In this document: positions 33,420 to 42,873 of the stretch, one piece after another
Layout of the letters: each line of letters begins with the position of its first letter
How positions within the stretch are numbered: the first letter of the stretch is position 1
Assembly: GCF_001429065.1 (NCBI RefSeq)
Contig: NZ_LMIB01000001.1
Span: forward strand, 186,588-250,587
Direction of reading: 5' to 3'
Source: Sphingomonas sp. Root710
GTDB lineage: Bacteria > Pseudomonadota > Alphaproteobacteria > Sphingomonadales > Sphingomonadaceae
Length of the DNA: 64,000 nucleotides
The notes under the pieces: generated by a model
The model's database searches: none
What the model was told of the DNA's origin: nothing
Seen by the model: the letters and a program-made list of their open reading frames with translations, nothing else
Program-made: the position numbers and the translations under genes

Positions 33420-34709
33420 TTATGCCGCGCGCTTCGGCTTGCCGCCTGGCCAGCGGGTCTCGGGCAGGAACAGGGTGGTGACCAGCGCGACCCCCATGCA
33501 GCCGGCGACATACCAGAAGAAGGCCGCTTCCATGCCCGCCGCCTTGAAGCCCAGCGCCACCGATTCCGCGGTGCCGCCGAAGATCGCCTGGCTGACCGCA
33601 TAAGGCAGGCCGACGCCAAGCGCGCGGATGTGCGGCGGGAACAGCTCGGCCTTCACCACCGCGCTCGTCGCGCTCGACCCGGAGATGATCAGATAGGCAA
33701 GGCAGATCAGCAGGAAGGCGCTGAGCATGCTCTGCGCCGCGCCGATCGCGGTGAACAGCGGCACGGTCGCCAGCACGCCCGCGATCCAGCACCAGTAGAG
33801 CAGGGGCTTGCGGCCTATCCTGTCCGACAGTGCCCCGAGGATCGGCTGGATGGCGATGTAGAAGATCAGCGCGGCCGAGCAGACCAGCGACGCCTGCCCC
33901 TTTTCGAAGCCCGCGCTCGCGACCAGATATTTCTGCATATAGGTGGTGAAGGCGTAGAAGCTGACATTGCTGCCGATCGACAGGCCGAACACCAGCGCCA
34001 CCTGTTTGGGCTGCTCGCGGATCAGCGTCAGCAGCCCGCCCTTGCGCTTCTCGCCGCCCTCTTCGAGGAAGTCGGGCGTCTCGTCGATCCCGCGCCGCAG
34101 CCAGAAGACACTGACCGCCAGGATCGCGCCGGTCGCGAAGGCGATGCGCCAGCCCCAGGCCTCCAGCTGCGCCTCGGTCAGGAACACGAACTGGAGCAGG
34201 AGCAGCAGGCCGAGCGCCAGCAACTGACCCGCGATCAGCGTGACATATTGGAAGCTCGACCAGAAACCGCGCTTCTCTGGCGGGGCGATCTCGACCAGAT
34301 AGGTCGCCGCGGTGCCGAACTCGCCGCCGAGGCTCAGCCCCTGCGCCATCCGCGCGGCGGTGAGCAGGATCGGCGCCCAGATGCCGATCGACGCATAGGT
34401 GGGCGCGAAAGTGATGATCAGCGATCCGGCGCACATCAGCGTGATCGACCAGGTCAGCGCGTTCTTGCGGCCATAGCGGTCGGCCAGCGCACCGAGCAGC
34501 CAGCCGCCGAGCGGGCGCATCAGGAAGCCGATGGCGAAGACGATGCTGGTCGACAGCAGTTGCGCGGTCGGATCGTCGCTGGGGAAGAAGCTTTTCGAGA
34601 AATAGAGCGCGAAGGCCGAATAGATATACCAGTCATACCATTCGACGAGATTGCCGAGCGATCCGCCGACCACCGAGCGGATGGCGTTGCGGGGTCGGCT
34701 GGCGGTCAT
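33420..34709 (-). CDS. MFS transporter of the metabolite:H+ symporter (KgtP/ShiA-like) group
   Basis: A 429-residue transporter with twelve predicted membrane helices. The family signature GNLVEWYDWYIYSAFALYFS lies in helix 1, followed by RPLGGWLLGALADRYGRKNAL between helices 2 and 3 (given as RPLGGWLLGALAD and RYGRKNAL). Members take up dicarboxylates, alpha-ketoglutarate, shikimate or betaines with protons. The ATG at 34709 has GGGGA upstream; an ATG at 34754 would overlap the NAT gene. The substrate cannot be told from the neighbours. Confidence 0.9.
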   Translation of the reverse strand: MTASRPRNAIRSVVGGSLGNLVEWYDWYIYSAFALYFSKSFFPSDDPTAQLLSTSIVFAIGFLMRPLGGWLLGALADRYGRKNALTWSITLMCAGSLIITFAPTYASIGIWAPILLTAARMAQGLSLGGEFGTAATYLVEIAPPEKRGFWSSFQYVTLIAGQLLALGLLLLLQFVFLTEAQLEAWGWRIAFATGAILAVSVFWLRRGIDETPDFLEEGGEKRKGGLLTLIREQPKQVALVFGLSIGSNVSFYAFTTYMQKYLVASAGFEKGQASLVCSAALIFYIAIQPILGALSDRIGRKPLLYWCWIAGVLATVPLFTAIGAAQSMLSAFLLICLAYLIISGSSATSAVVKAELFPPHIRALGVGLPYAVSQAIFGGTAESVALGFKAAGMEAAFFWYVAGCMGVALVTTLFLPETRWPGGKPKRAA

Positions 34710-34722
34710 CGATCCATCCCCG

Positions 34723-35556
34723 TTAAAACAGCCCCAGCCCGCCCGCTTCGACATCGTCGACGACGATGCCGAAGACGAAGTTCAGCCGCAGCCGATAGGC
34801 GGTCGCGCTTTCGATATCGGCTTCGACATGCTGGTCGCCATTGTGGCGGGTATAATGCCGGTCGACCAGTGAAGCGAAGCCTGAGGGCAGGCACAGGCTG
34901 ACGACCGACCGGGTGGTGAACAGCGTATCGGGACGGGTCGACGTCCAGTGGTTCGACATCTCCAGATCGATCGCCGCGACATTCTCCAGCGTGAAGCTAT
35001 ATTGCGCCTGCCAGTCCTTGCTGGTGGTGCGCCCATCGGTCAGCGCCGGTTCGCCGCGCCGTTCGAGCAGCCAGCCATGATCCTCGGTCAGCGACAGGCG
35101 GAAGTCTGCGCCGTCGGGTGCGGTCGCCTGCGATCCGTCGAACAGCTTCATCGGCGGCGTATAGCTGCCGCCAAATCCTGCATCGGCGATCCAGTCCTCG
35201 CCGTCGATCCGGACCAGGTTGAGGGTGTGGGTGCGCGGCGGAATGTCGGTCGCCATCAGCCAGACGCGGGCGAGCAGGGGGCGGGCATCGAAGCCGATCG
35301 CGGTCAGCGCGCGCAGGAACAGCTGGTTCTGTTCGAAGCAATAGCCGCCACGCCGCTTGTGGACGAGCTTGTCGAAAACATGGGCGGGATCGAGGCTAAT
35401 CCCGCGCCCCAGCCGCACGTCGAGATTTTCGAACGGGATCGCCAGGCGATGCGCGCGCTGCACGGCGGCCAGCCCCGCCGCATCGGGATCGGGCGCGACG
35501 CCGATCGCGATCCGGGCGAGATAGGCGTCGAGGTCGATCGGGGCGCTTATTTGCAT
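34723..35556 (-). CDS. nat: Arylamine N-acetyltransferase
   Basis: A 277-residue NAT. It transfers acetyl from acetyl-CoA to arylamines and hydrazines. The catalytic triad is complete: C73 in RRGGYCFEQNQLF, H110 in THTLNLV and D125 in IADAGFGG. The length and the N-terminal AIPFENLDVRLGR match the family. Its start overlaps the DUF3617 stop by 10 bases and the MFS gene follows after 13 bases, so DUF3617-nat-MFS-NRDE is probably one transcript. Confidence 0.94.
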   Translation of the reverse strand: MQISAPIDLDAYLARIAIGVAPDPDAAGLAAVQRAHRLAIPFENLDVRLGRGISLDPAHVFDKLVHKRRGGYCFEQNQLFLRALTAIGFDARPLLARVWLMATDIPPRTHTLNLVRIDGEDWIADAGFGGSYTPPMKLFDGSQATAPDGADFRLSLTEDHGWLLERRGEPALTDGRTTSKDWQAQYSFTLENVAAIDLEMSNHWTSTRPDTLFTTRSVVSLCLPSGFASLVDRHYTRHNGDQHVEADIESATAYRLRLNFVFGIVVDDVEAGGLGLF

Positions 35557-35999
35557 GTCGGTGCGGTGCGGCGGCCGGTGCCGGTGGTGACGATCTTGAC
35601 CGGTTCGCCGCCCTTGGTGCCGGTCGTGAGCGTCGAAATCTCGTAGCTGTCGGCGGTGTAGCTGCCCTTCGAGGAGACCAGCAGCCCTTCGGGAAAGCGC
35701 TTGTTGGTGCAGAAGGTGTCGTAGACGATCTTGCCGCCGGCGAGCGAGAATTTGCGCTTTGTGCAGACCGCGGCGTCATCCTGGGTCAGCAGCGCCTCCG
35801 GCCGGGTCGCGGCCTGTTGCGGGGTGAAGCAGCTCTTGCGGCTGCTGTTGCCGGCGAACATCTTGACGATCCATTGCGGCACGCCGGGCACGTCGGCGCT
35901 GATCGTCCTGGTCTCATGCTGCCATTTGCCGGTCGCGAATCCCTCGGCTGCGGCGGGCGCCGCCAGGCCGGCCAGAAGAAGCATAGTCCATTTGATCAT
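35547..35999 (-). CDS. Secreted DUF3617 protein
   Basis: A 150-residue exported protein: signal peptide MIKWTMLLLAGLAAPAAA, then GKWQHETRTIS and cysteine-containing motifs (RKSCFTPQQA, AAVCTKRKFS, YDTFCTNKR) typical of DUF3617, a periplasmic family common in sphingomonads. The ATG at 35999 has AGGAGA 10-15 bases upstream. Function unknown. Confidence 0.85.
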   Translation of the reverse strand: MIKWTMLLLAGLAAPAAAEGFATGKWQHETRTISADVPGVPQWIVKMFAGNSSRKSCFTPQQAATRPEALLTQDDAAVCTKRKFSLAGGKIVYDTFCTNKRFPEGLLVSSKGSYTADSYEISTLTTGTKGGEPVKIVTTGTGRRTAPTCK

Positions 36000-36059
36000 C
36001 AGGCTTTTCTCCTCGCCGCGGCGAATCCTTAGCGGCTCGCGGTTACGGTTCAAGCCCGG

Positions 36060-36890
36060 TCAGCGGAAAGGGTTCAGCCGCCGCGCATAGCGTTGGAGGC
36101 GGGGCGGCACCCAGTCCTGGATGAAATGGTCCAGCGCGACGCGCCGGTCGGACCGGTCGCCGCTGCCGGGGCGGACCCGGAAACGGGTGGTCCTTGCCGG
36201 ACCATCGGTGCGCGGTACCGTGTAATAATAGGTGGCGATCGACCGGCGGCTGCGATCGGGCGGGCAAGCGAGGGGCTCGGGATGGCCATGATAGCTGTCC
36301 GCATCGGTGGCGAAGATCACCGCGCGGCCGAGGAGCGGCGGCACTTTCACCTCGTAGGCGCGCATGTCGCGGCCCCAGAGCTCGAGATCGCCGCCCCAGA
36401 CCTCCCGCCAGTCCTCGTTCAGATAGATGAGCAGGTTGAGGCGCCGCTCCAGCTTCATCTGCTCATGCAGGTTGAAATCGGCATGGACCGAGAGATGGCC
36501 GCCGGTCCGCGTTTCGTGCAGCCCGCCGCCGATATAATAGGGATCGGGCACTAGCCCCTCGATCCCGGTCAGCGCTTCGAGAAAGGCGAGGATGGCCGGG
36601 CCGTTGAGTTCGTACAGCAACCCGCGCAGCGCGGGATCGGCGATCTGGTCAGGAGCGATCTGATATTTGAAGCGTTCCTGGTGGCGGTCGAAGAAGCGCC
36701 GCCCTTCGCTGTCCGGAAAGCCGGGTAGCATGGCGCGGAGCAGATTGGGGTCGAGGAAATCGTCGATCACGACATGCGGAAAGGGCGCAGCGGCGGCATA
36801 GGCTTCGTGGAGCGCCGCGCCCGCCGCGCGGCATTGCTCCGCGTCGAAGGTCGCGCGCCCGTCCCTGTCGTGCAGGACGAGCAGGCTCAT
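36060..36890 (-). CDS. 2-oxoglutarate/Fe(II)-dependent oxygenase
   Basis: A 276-residue protein with the double-stranded beta-helix signature: H-x-D in SVHADFNLH, the distal His in DSYHGHPEPL and the 2-oxoglutarate-binding Arg in RRSIATYYYT. PFPHVVIDDFLDPNLL near the N-terminus is typical of the prolyl-4-hydroxylase-like bacterial group that often sits near glycan or peptide genes. The start at 36890 is the first ATG of the family N-terminus. It is divergent from uvrB with 56 bases between. Confidence 0.87.
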   Translation of the reverse strand: MSLLVLHDRDGRATFDAEQCRAAGAALHEAYAAAAPFPHVVIDDFLDPNLLRAMLPGFPDSEGRRFFDRHQERFKYQIAPDQIADPALRGLLYELNGPAILAFLEALTGIEGLVPDPYYIGGGLHETRTGGHLSVHADFNLHEQMKLERRLNLLIYLNEDWREVWGGDLELWGRDMRAYEVKVPPLLGRAVIFATDADSYHGHPEPLACPPDRSRRSIATYYYTVPRTDGPARTTRFRVRPGSGDRSDRRVALDHFIQDWVPPRLQRYARRLNPFR

Positions 36891-36946
36891 GCGCAAGGAA
36901 GATAAAAGGTGAACATCCGTAATCTCTATCCTACATATGGCGCGCC

Positions 36947-39130
36947 ATGACCATCCAGATCCGCACCAGCCTCGACGACATCGACAATGGCCAGACCTTC
37001 GTGCCCCATCGGCCCGAGCGGCCCGAGAAGACCGAAGGCGGCAAGGCATTCAAGCTTGTCTCGGACTATCAGCCGTCGGGCGATCAGCCTACCGCGATTG
37101 CCGAACTGGCCGCGCAGGCGCAGGCTGGCGAGCGCGATCAGGTGCTGCTGGGCGTCACCGGATCGGGCAAGACCTTCACCATGGCCAAGGTGGTCGAGCA
37201 GCTGCAGCGCCCGGCGCTGGTGCTCGCGCCGAACAAGATCCTCGCCGCGCAGCTCTATGGCGAGTTCAAGCAATTCTTTCCCGACAATGCGGTCGAATTC
37301 TTCGTCAGCTATTACGACTATTACCAGCCCGAGGCCTATGTGCCGCGGTCGGACACCTATATCGAGAAGGAAAGCTCGGTGAACGAGGCGATCGACCGGA
37401 TGCGCCATTCGGCCACCCGGTCGCTGCTCGAACGCGACGATGTGCTGATCGTCGCGTCGGTGTCGTGCCTCTACGGTATCGGCTCGGTCGAAACCTATTC
37501 GGCGATGATCTTCGACCTGAAGAAAGGCGACACGGTCGACCAGCGCGAGATCATCCGCAAGCTCGTCGCGCTTCAGTACAAGCGCAACGACGCCGCCTTC
37601 GCGCGTGGCAATTTTCGGGTACGCGGCGAGAATCTGGAAATCTTTCCGTCGCATTATGAGGACAGCGCCTGGCGCGTCTCATTCTTCGGTGACGAGATCG
37701 AGGAGATCGTCGAGTTCGATCCGCTGACAGGCAAGAAGGCCGCCAGCCTCGACCATGTCCGCGTCTTCGCCAATTCGCACTATGTCACCCCCGGGCCGAC
37801 GATGAAGCAGGCGATGGAGGCGATCCGCTTCGAGCTGACCGAGCGGCTCAAGGAGCTGGTCGAGGGCGGCCAGCTATTGGAAGCGCAGCGGCTGGAGCAG
37901 CGCACCAATTTCGATCTGGAGATGATAGCCGCGACCGGTAGCTGCGCGGGCATCGAGAATTATTCGCGCTTCCTGACAGGCCGCATGCCCGGCGAACCGC
38001 CGCCCACCCTGTTCGAATATCTGCCGGAAAACGCGCTGCTGTTCGTCGACGAGAGCCACCAGACTATCGGCCAGATCAACGGCATGGCGCGGGGGGACCA
38101 CCGGCGGAAGATCACGCTGGCCGAATATGGCTTCCGCCTGCCGTCGTGCATCGACAACCGCCCGCTGCGCTTCGCCGAGTGGGAGGTGATGCGGCCGCAG
38201 ACCATCTATGTCTCGGCGACGCCGGGCGACTGGGAGATGGAGCAGACCGGCGGCGTCTTCACCGAGCAGGTGATCCGCCCGACCGGACTGATCGACCCGC
38301 CGGTCGAGGTGCGCCCGATCGAGAGCCAGGTCGACGACCTCGTCTACGAGGTGCGCGAGACGGCGAAGCTCGGCTATCGCAGCCTCGTCACCACGCTGAC
38401 CAAGCGAATGGCCGAGGACCTGACCGAATATATGCATGAGGCGGGGATCAAGGTCCGCTACATGCATTCGGACGTCGAAACGCTCGAGCGTATCGAGCTT
38501 ATCCGCGATCTGCGCCTGGGCGTCTATGACGTACTGGTCGGCATCAACCTGTTGCGCGAAGGGCTCGACATTCCCGAATGCGGGCTGGTCGCGATCCTCG
38601 ACGCCGACAAGGAAGGCTTCCTGCGCTCCGAAACCTCGCTGATCCAGACGATCGGCCGCGCGGCGCGCAACGTCGACGGGCGGGTGATCCTCTATGCCGA
38701 CAGCATCACCGGATCGATGGAGCGCGCGATGGCGGAAACCGCGCGCCGCCGCGAAAAGCAGCAGGCCTATAACGAGGCGAACGGCATCACGCCGGAGACG
38801 ATCCGCCGCAACATCACCGACATCGTCGGCCATCTCGCCTCGCGCGATCAGGTGACCGTCGACACCGGCCTCGAGGAGCGGCCGCATCTCGTCGGCCATA
38901 ATCTGCGCGCCTATATCGAGGAGCTGGAAGCGAAGATGCGCGCCGCCGCCGCCGATCTGGAGTTCGAGGAGGCGGGCCGGCTGCGCGACGAAATCCGCCA
39001 GTTGGAGCAGGACGAACTTGGCCTCCCGCCCGGCGAGCACCATGCCCCCGTGAAGGCCCATGCGACCGGCGGCAAGCCCGGCACGCGCACCACCAAATAC
39101 AGCAAGATGCGGGCCGCGAAGCGCCGCTGA
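36947..39130 (+). CDS. uvrB: Excinuclease ABC subunit B
   Basis: A 727-residue UvrB, the helicase-like damage-verification subunit of nucleotide excision repair. Helicase motif I is [10 protein letters not shown]; the DNA-gripping beta-hairpin is [22 protein letters not shown] (in pieces: [22 protein letters not shown]); motif VI is QTIGRAARN; and the C-terminal UVR motif that binds UvrC is [20 protein letters not shown]. It ends in a basic tail ([11 protein letters not shown]). Full length. Confidence 0.98.
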   Translation: MTIQIRTSLDDIDNGQTFVPHRPERPEKTEGGKAFKLVSDYQPSGDQPTAIAELAAQAQAGERDQVLLGVTGSGKTFTMAKVVEQLQRPALVLAPNKILAAQLYGEFKQFFPDNAVEFFVSYYDYYQPEAYVPRSDTYIEKESSVNEAIDRMRHSATRSLLERDDVLIVASVSCLYGIGSVETYSAMIFDLKKGDTVDQREIIRKLVALQYKRNDAAFARGNFRVRGENLEIFPSHYEDSAWRVSFFGDEIEEIVEFDPLTGKKAASLDHVRVFANSHYVTPGPTMKQAMEAIRFELTERLKELVEGGQLLEAQRLEQRTNFDLEMIAATGSCAGIENYSRFLTGRMPGEPPPTLFEYLPENALLFVDESHQTIGQINGMARGDHRRKITLAEYGFRLPSCIDNRPLRFAEWEVMRPQTIYVSATPGDWEMEQTGGVFTEQVIRPTGLIDPPVEVRPIESQVDDLVYEVRETAKLGYRSLVTTLTKRMAEDLTEYMHEAGIKVRYMHSDVETLERIELIRDLRLGVYDVLVGINLLREGLDIPECGLVAILDADKEGFLRSETSLIQTIGRAARNVDGRVILYADSITGSMERAMAETARRREKQQAYNEANGITPETIRRNITDIVGHLASRDQVTVDTGLEERPHLVGHNLRAYIEELEAKMRAAAADLEFEEAGRLRDEIRQLEQDELGLPPGEHHAPVKAHATGGKPGTRTTKYSKMRAAKRR

Positions 39131-39243
39131 CCCGATTCAGGACGGAATGCCGTAACGTAAACGTCAAAAAGAACGTGCAAGCCGCTGTCGGATATGCATA
39201 TTCTGCGTTCAGCCGCACAGACGGCGTAACAGGAGGGAAGCAT

Positions 39244-39405
39244 ATGCACGAGCGTATCCGTGCGACGGGGCCATCGCGGTCGCGTTCAACGCAACCCACA
39301 TGCGAAGACTGGCATGATCTTAGCCGCTATGTCGAAGCGTCCCGCGGGGCGCCCGTTCGGAGCGGGACGGGCTCTGGTGGCGGATCATCCGATCGAACTG
39401 GTTGA
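39244..39405 (+). CDS. Possible small protein, 53 residues
   Basis: An ATG with a near-perfect Shine-Dalgarno (AGGAGG at 39231-39236) opens a 53-codon frame: polar, Ser/Arg/Gly-rich, with CEDWHDLSRYVEASRGA in the middle. About 80 bases upstream the sequence TAACGTAAACGTCA (39151-39164) looks like a MerR-type box, so it may be transcribed. No family is recognised. The ribosome-binding site is the main support. Confidence 0.4.
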   Translation: MHERIRATGPSRSRSTQPTCEDWHDLSRYVEASRGAPVRSGTGSGGGSSDRTG

Positions 39406-39622
39406 GTTGCTTTTCGGCCGTGGTTGACCGGGGGCGGTAGACATCACGGCGGTACATGCAGGATCGGAAGCGGCCGTTTCCGGCCGGCGGTCCCGCTCAA
39501 CCCGCAAATAAGCGCAATGCCATATTGCCAGCCTGGCCAATTTGTTCCATATTTGTTCCACGTGAAACGGTCACGACAGACGGATATGTAAAGCGATGCG
39601 AACAAGCGGGCAGGCGGCGATC
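39406..39622. other. Non-coding stretch with a parS-like site
   Basis: The gap from uvrB to the DUF1810 gene is 492 bases. Apart from the small frame at 39,244 I see no gene in it. Its right half is locally AT-rich and contains a tandem repeat ATTTGTTCCA (39541-39560 region, two copies 11 bases apart); the second copy leads into the parS-like palindrome at 39,554. Confidence 0.5.
39554..39569. promoter_or_regulatory. parS-like ParB-binding site
   Basis: TGTTCCACGTGAAACG matches the chromosomal parS consensus TGTTNCACGTGAAACA at every position except the last. It lies in non-coding DNA, as most parS sites do. parS sites cluster near the replication origin, so this would place the window in the origin-proximal part of the chromosome. 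No parA or parB is in the window. Confidence 0.65.
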
Positions 39623-40063
39623 ATGACGGCTTCTGTCTACGACCTGGATCGTTTCGCGGCTGCGCAGGCTCCGGTGTTCGGTAGCGCACTCGCCGAGATC
39701 GGGCGCGGCCGCAAACGCGGCCATTGGATGTGGTTCGTCTTTCCCCAGCTGGCGGGGCTCGGCCATAGTGCGATGGCGCAATATTATGCGATTGCGTCGC
39801 TCGATGAAGCCCGCGCCTATCTCGATCATCCGGTGCTGGGCGCACGGTTGAGAGCCTGTGTCGAAGCGCTTCAGGATCTGACCGAAGTCGATGCCGAAAC
39901 GGTGTTCGGCGACATCGATGCGCTCAAGCTGCGATCATCGCTGACCCTTTTTGCGCAAGCCGGCGGCGGGCGTCTGTTCGAAGCCGCGCTGGACCGCTGG
40001 TTCGACGGGCGGCCCGATCCGGCGACGCTCGACCTTCTCAAAAGGGCAGGAGCAGGGGCATGA
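39623..40063 (+). CDS. DUF1810 protein
   Basis: A 146-residue protein of the DUF1810 family, recognised from YDLDRFAAAQAPVF, GHWMWFVFPQLAGLGHS and LDEARAYLDHPVLGARL. Its stop overlaps the start of the DNA glycosylase gene by 4 bases, so the two are coupled. The family's role is unknown; the link to a DNA-repair enzyme is a hint. ATG at 39596 is a possible longer start. Confidence 0.88.
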   Translation: MTASVYDLDRFAAAQAPVFGSALAEIGRGRKRGHWMWFVFPQLAGLGHSAMAQYYAIASLDEARAYLDHPVLGARLRACVEALQDLTEVDAETVFGDIDALKLRSSLTLFAQAGGGRLFEAALDRWFDGRPDPATLDLLKRAGAGA

Positions 40064-40611
40064 GCGCGCGCTGCTCCTGGGCGGAGGGCGATCCGCTGAT
40101 GCGCGCCTATCATGACGCGGAATGGGGTGTGCCGCAGCGTGACCCGCGTATATTGTGGGAAATGCTGATGCTCGAAGGCTTCCAGGCGGGGCTCGCCTGG
40201 ATCATCATCCTGCGCAAGCGCGAGGCTTTTCGCGCCGCCTTCGCCGGCTTCGATCCGGAAAGGGTCGCCCGCTTCGACGAAGCGGATATTGCCCGGCTGA
40301 TGGCCGATCCCGGCATCGTCCGCGCCCGCGCCAAGATCGAGGCGACGATCGCGGGCGCGCGCATATTTCTGGCGATGCGTGACGCGGGTGAAGATTTCGC
40401 GGCCTATTGCTGGTCCTTCACCGATGGCGTCCCGCTGATCGGCGATGGCCATCATGTCCCGGCGCAGACCGAGCTGTCGGCGCGGATATCGAAGGATCTC
40501 AAGAAGCGTGGGTTCAAGTTCGTCGGGCCGACGATCGTCTATGCCTGGATGCAGGCGGTGGGCATCGTCAACGATCATGCCGCCGATTGCTTCCGAAGGC
40601 ATGCCGGCTGA
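40060..40611 (+). CDS. tag: DNA-3-methyladenine glycosylase I
   Basis: A 183-residue Tag, which removes 3-methyladenine from alkylated DNA in base-excision repair. The zinc ligands are Cys5 (ARCSWAEGD), His18 (AYHDAEWGVP) and the C-terminal His and Cys in NDHAADCF. LMLEGFQAGLAWIIILRKRE is the helix-hairpin-helix region. Full length. It is coupled to the DUF1810 gene. Confidence 0.95.
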   Translation: MSARCSWAEGDPLMRAYHDAEWGVPQRDPRILWEMLMLEGFQAGLAWIIILRKREAFRAAFAGFDPERVARFDEADIARLMADPGIVRARAKIEATIAGARIFLAMRDAGEDFAAYCWSFTDGVPLIGDGHHVPAQTELSARISKDLKKRGFKFVGPTIVYAWMQAVGIVNDHAADCFRRHAG

Positions 40612-40678
40612 GCGAATTGTCCTGCGCCGCCACATCTCCTAGGCTTCGGGCAGGCGTAACGCATGACGGGCGGTTTTG

Positions 40679-42217
40679 ATGAGCGACTGGACGCACGGTT
40701 ATGACGTTTCGATAGGCTATACCCACGGCTTCTATTCGGCGATGGCGCCGGCATCGCTCGATCTGTGCATCGAGCTGGCCGGTTATGTGCCGCCCCGGCG
40801 CGATCCCGCCGCGCCCTTCCGCTATCTGGAGCTTGGGGCGGGGCAGGGCTTCGGGCTCTGCCTGCTCGCCGCCGCCTATCCGCAGGCCGAATTCGTCGGT
40901 GTCGATTTCCACCCAGAGCATATCGCCCATGCCGATGAACTCGTCCGCGATGCGGGCCTGACCAATATACGCTTCGTCGAAGCCGACTTCCTCGATCTCG
41001 CCGCCGCATGGCCCGCGGATTTCGGCAAGTTCGACTATGTCGCGCTGCACGGCATTTATAGCTGGGTTCCCGGCAATGTGCGCGAAGCGGTCGTCCAGTG
41101 CCTGTCGCACGCAACCCGGCCCGGCGCGGTGGTCTATAACGCCTATAACAGCCATCCGGGCTGGCTCGGGTCGATGCCGTTCCAGCACGTTGCGCTCAGG
41201 CTCAAGCAGACCAATCCGAAATCGGGCGCGGCGGTGCTCGACGATACGATCGGCCTGTTCGAACGGCTGGCCGCAAGCGACGCCGCGCTGTTCAAGGTGA
41301 TGCCGGGCCTGAAGTCGCGCATCGAGACGATGAAGGGACAGAATAGAACCTATCAGGTCCAGGAATATCTCAACGAAAGCTGGAACCTCTTCTGGCATTC
41401 GGAGGTCGCGGCCGAGCTGCGCCGCGCCAAGCTCGATTATATCGGGACGGCGACGATCGGCGAGACCCAACTGCCTGACCTGCTCGCCGCGCCCATGCAG
41501 GAGATTATCGCCGGACAGGCGGACGCCGGCCTGCGGCAGGACCTTCAGGACATATTGATCAACCAGACCTTCCGGCGAGACATCTTCTGCCGGGGTCCGC
41601 GGCGCAGTACGACCAAGGATTTTCGCCGGACGACCCAGCTTCATCTGGTGGCGGCTCCGGCGGTCGACGAGGCGGTGGTGGTCAAGACCGCTTTCGGCAC
41701 TCGGACGATAGCCTATGCCGCCTGTGCCGAGATATTCGCAGCGCTGGCTACCGGGCCCAAGTCGATCGAACAGCTCGCGCTTTTGCCGGGGGTGGGCAAG
41801 CATGGCTGGGCGGCGCTGACACGGACCCTGACGCTCCTTTTGCAGGCGCGCATCCTCGCGGTGGGGGCCGAGCAGCCCGACGACAGCGCGGCGCACCGCC
41901 TCAATGCCGCTATCGCCCAGGCCGGATCGCGGGGCGCGCCCTATCGCCATATCGTCGCGCCCAGGCTGGGCTCGGCGGTCGCGGTGAAGGATTTCGACCT
42001 GCTGCTGATCGATAGCTGGCTGGAAGCGTCGGGGCAGGCCGACGCTGCCGCGCTGGGCAAAGGGGTGGTGCAGCGCATGACGCGCATGGGGCAGCGTATC
42101 TATGACGGCGACACGCCGCTCAAGGGCGCTGCGGCGGAGCAGCGGATAGCCGGGGCGGTCACGGCTTTCCTCGACGACCGGCTACCCTATTGGCGGAAGA
42201 TCGGCGCGCTCGCCTAG
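40679..42217 (+). CDS. Class I methyltransferase with regulatory domain, protein-lysine methyltransferase-like
   Basis: A 512-residue protein. Residues about 40-200 are a SAM methyltransferase (LELGAGQGFGLCLLA, VGVDFHPEHIAHA, DYVALHGIYSWVP); the middle holds the methyltransferase regulatory domain (about 215-300), and the C-terminal third resembles the winged-helix domain of rickettsial protein-lysine methyltransferases that modify the outer-membrane protein OmpB. NAYNSHPGW after the fold is typical. The target here is unknown; a surface or outer-membrane protein is a fair guess. The ATG at 40679 is chosen over an adjacent TTG. Confidence 0.8.
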   Translation: MSDWTHGYDVSIGYTHGFYSAMAPASLDLCIELAGYVPPRRDPAAPFRYLELGAGQGFGLCLLAAAYPQAEFVGVDFHPEHIAHADELVRDAGLTNIRFVEADFLDLAAAWPADFGKFDYVALHGIYSWVPGNVREAVVQCLSHATRPGAVVYNAYNSHPGWLGSMPFQHVALRLKQTNPKSGAAVLDDTIGLFERLAASDAALFKVMPGLKSRIETMKGQNRTYQVQEYLNESWNLFWHSEVAAELRRAKLDYIGTATIGETQLPDLLAAPMQEIIAGQADAGLRQDLQDILINQTFRRDIFCRGPRRSTTKDFRRTTQLHLVAAPAVDEAVVVKTAFGTRTIAYAACAEIFAALATGPKSIEQLALLPGVGKHGWAALTRTLTLLLQARILAVGAEQPDDSAAHRLNAAIAQAGSRGAPYRHIVAPRLGSAVAVKDFDLLLIDSWLEASGQADAAALGKGVVQRMTRMGQRIYDGDTPLKGAAAEQRIAGAVTAFLDDRLPYWRKIGALA

Positions 42218-42258
42218 GATTTCTTGCCAGCGCGCGGGCAAGCTGCTCTCCTTGCGGC

Positions 42259-42873
42259 ATGCAGATCGCGGTCCTCACCTTCGACGGTTTCAACGAACTC
42301 GACAGCTTCGTCGCGGCGGGCATTCTCAACCGGATGCGGCCGAAGGGCTGGATGGCGCATATTACCTCGCCCAGCGAGACGGTCACCTCGATGAACGGCG
42401 TCACCGTCACGCGGCAGAAGCCGCTCGAGTTCGCTGCAGAGGCCGATGCGGTGGTGATCGGCAGCGGCATCCGCACCCGCGAGATCGCGGCTGACCCAGC
42501 GATGCTCGCGCGGATCGGGCTCGATCCATCGCGCCAGTTGATAGCCGCGCAATGTTCGGGGACGCTGCTGCTCGCCAGGCTCGGCCTGATCGGTGCGCTA
42601 CCCGCCTGTACCGATCTCACCACCAAGCCCTGGGTGATCGAAGCGGGCGTCGACGTCATCGACGCGCCCTTCGTCGCGCATGGCAATGTCGCGACGGCGG
42701 GCGGGTGCCTGGCGTCAAACTATCTCGCGGCCTGGCTCATCGCGCGCGGCGCATTGGTCGAGGATGCCGCCGCCGCGCTCCATTATGTCGCGCCGGTGGG
42801 CGAGAAACAGGCGTGGATTGATCGCGCGCTGGGCGTGATCTCGCCCTTTCTCGCTCCCGCTCCGGCGGATTAG
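42259..42873 (+). CDS. DJ-1/PfpI-family protein
   Basis: A 204-residue protein of the class I glutamine-amidotransferase-like fold. The likely nucleophile cysteine sits at the elbow in [11 protein letters not shown], and [12 protein letters not shown] at the N-terminus is typical. Members include isonitrile hydratases, chaperones and glyoxalases; the exact role cannot be told. Its stop overlaps the convergent purA stop by 4 bases. Confidence 0.85.
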   Translation: MQIAVLTFDGFNELDSFVAAGILNRMRPKGWMAHITSPSETVTSMNGVTVTRQKPLEFAAEADAVVIGSGIRTREIAADPAMLARIGLDPSRQLIAAQCSGTLLLARLGLIGALPACTDLTTKPWVIEAGVDVIDAPFVAHGNVATAGGCLASNYLAAWLIARGALVEDAAAALHYVAPVGEKQAWIDRALGVISPFLAPAPAD

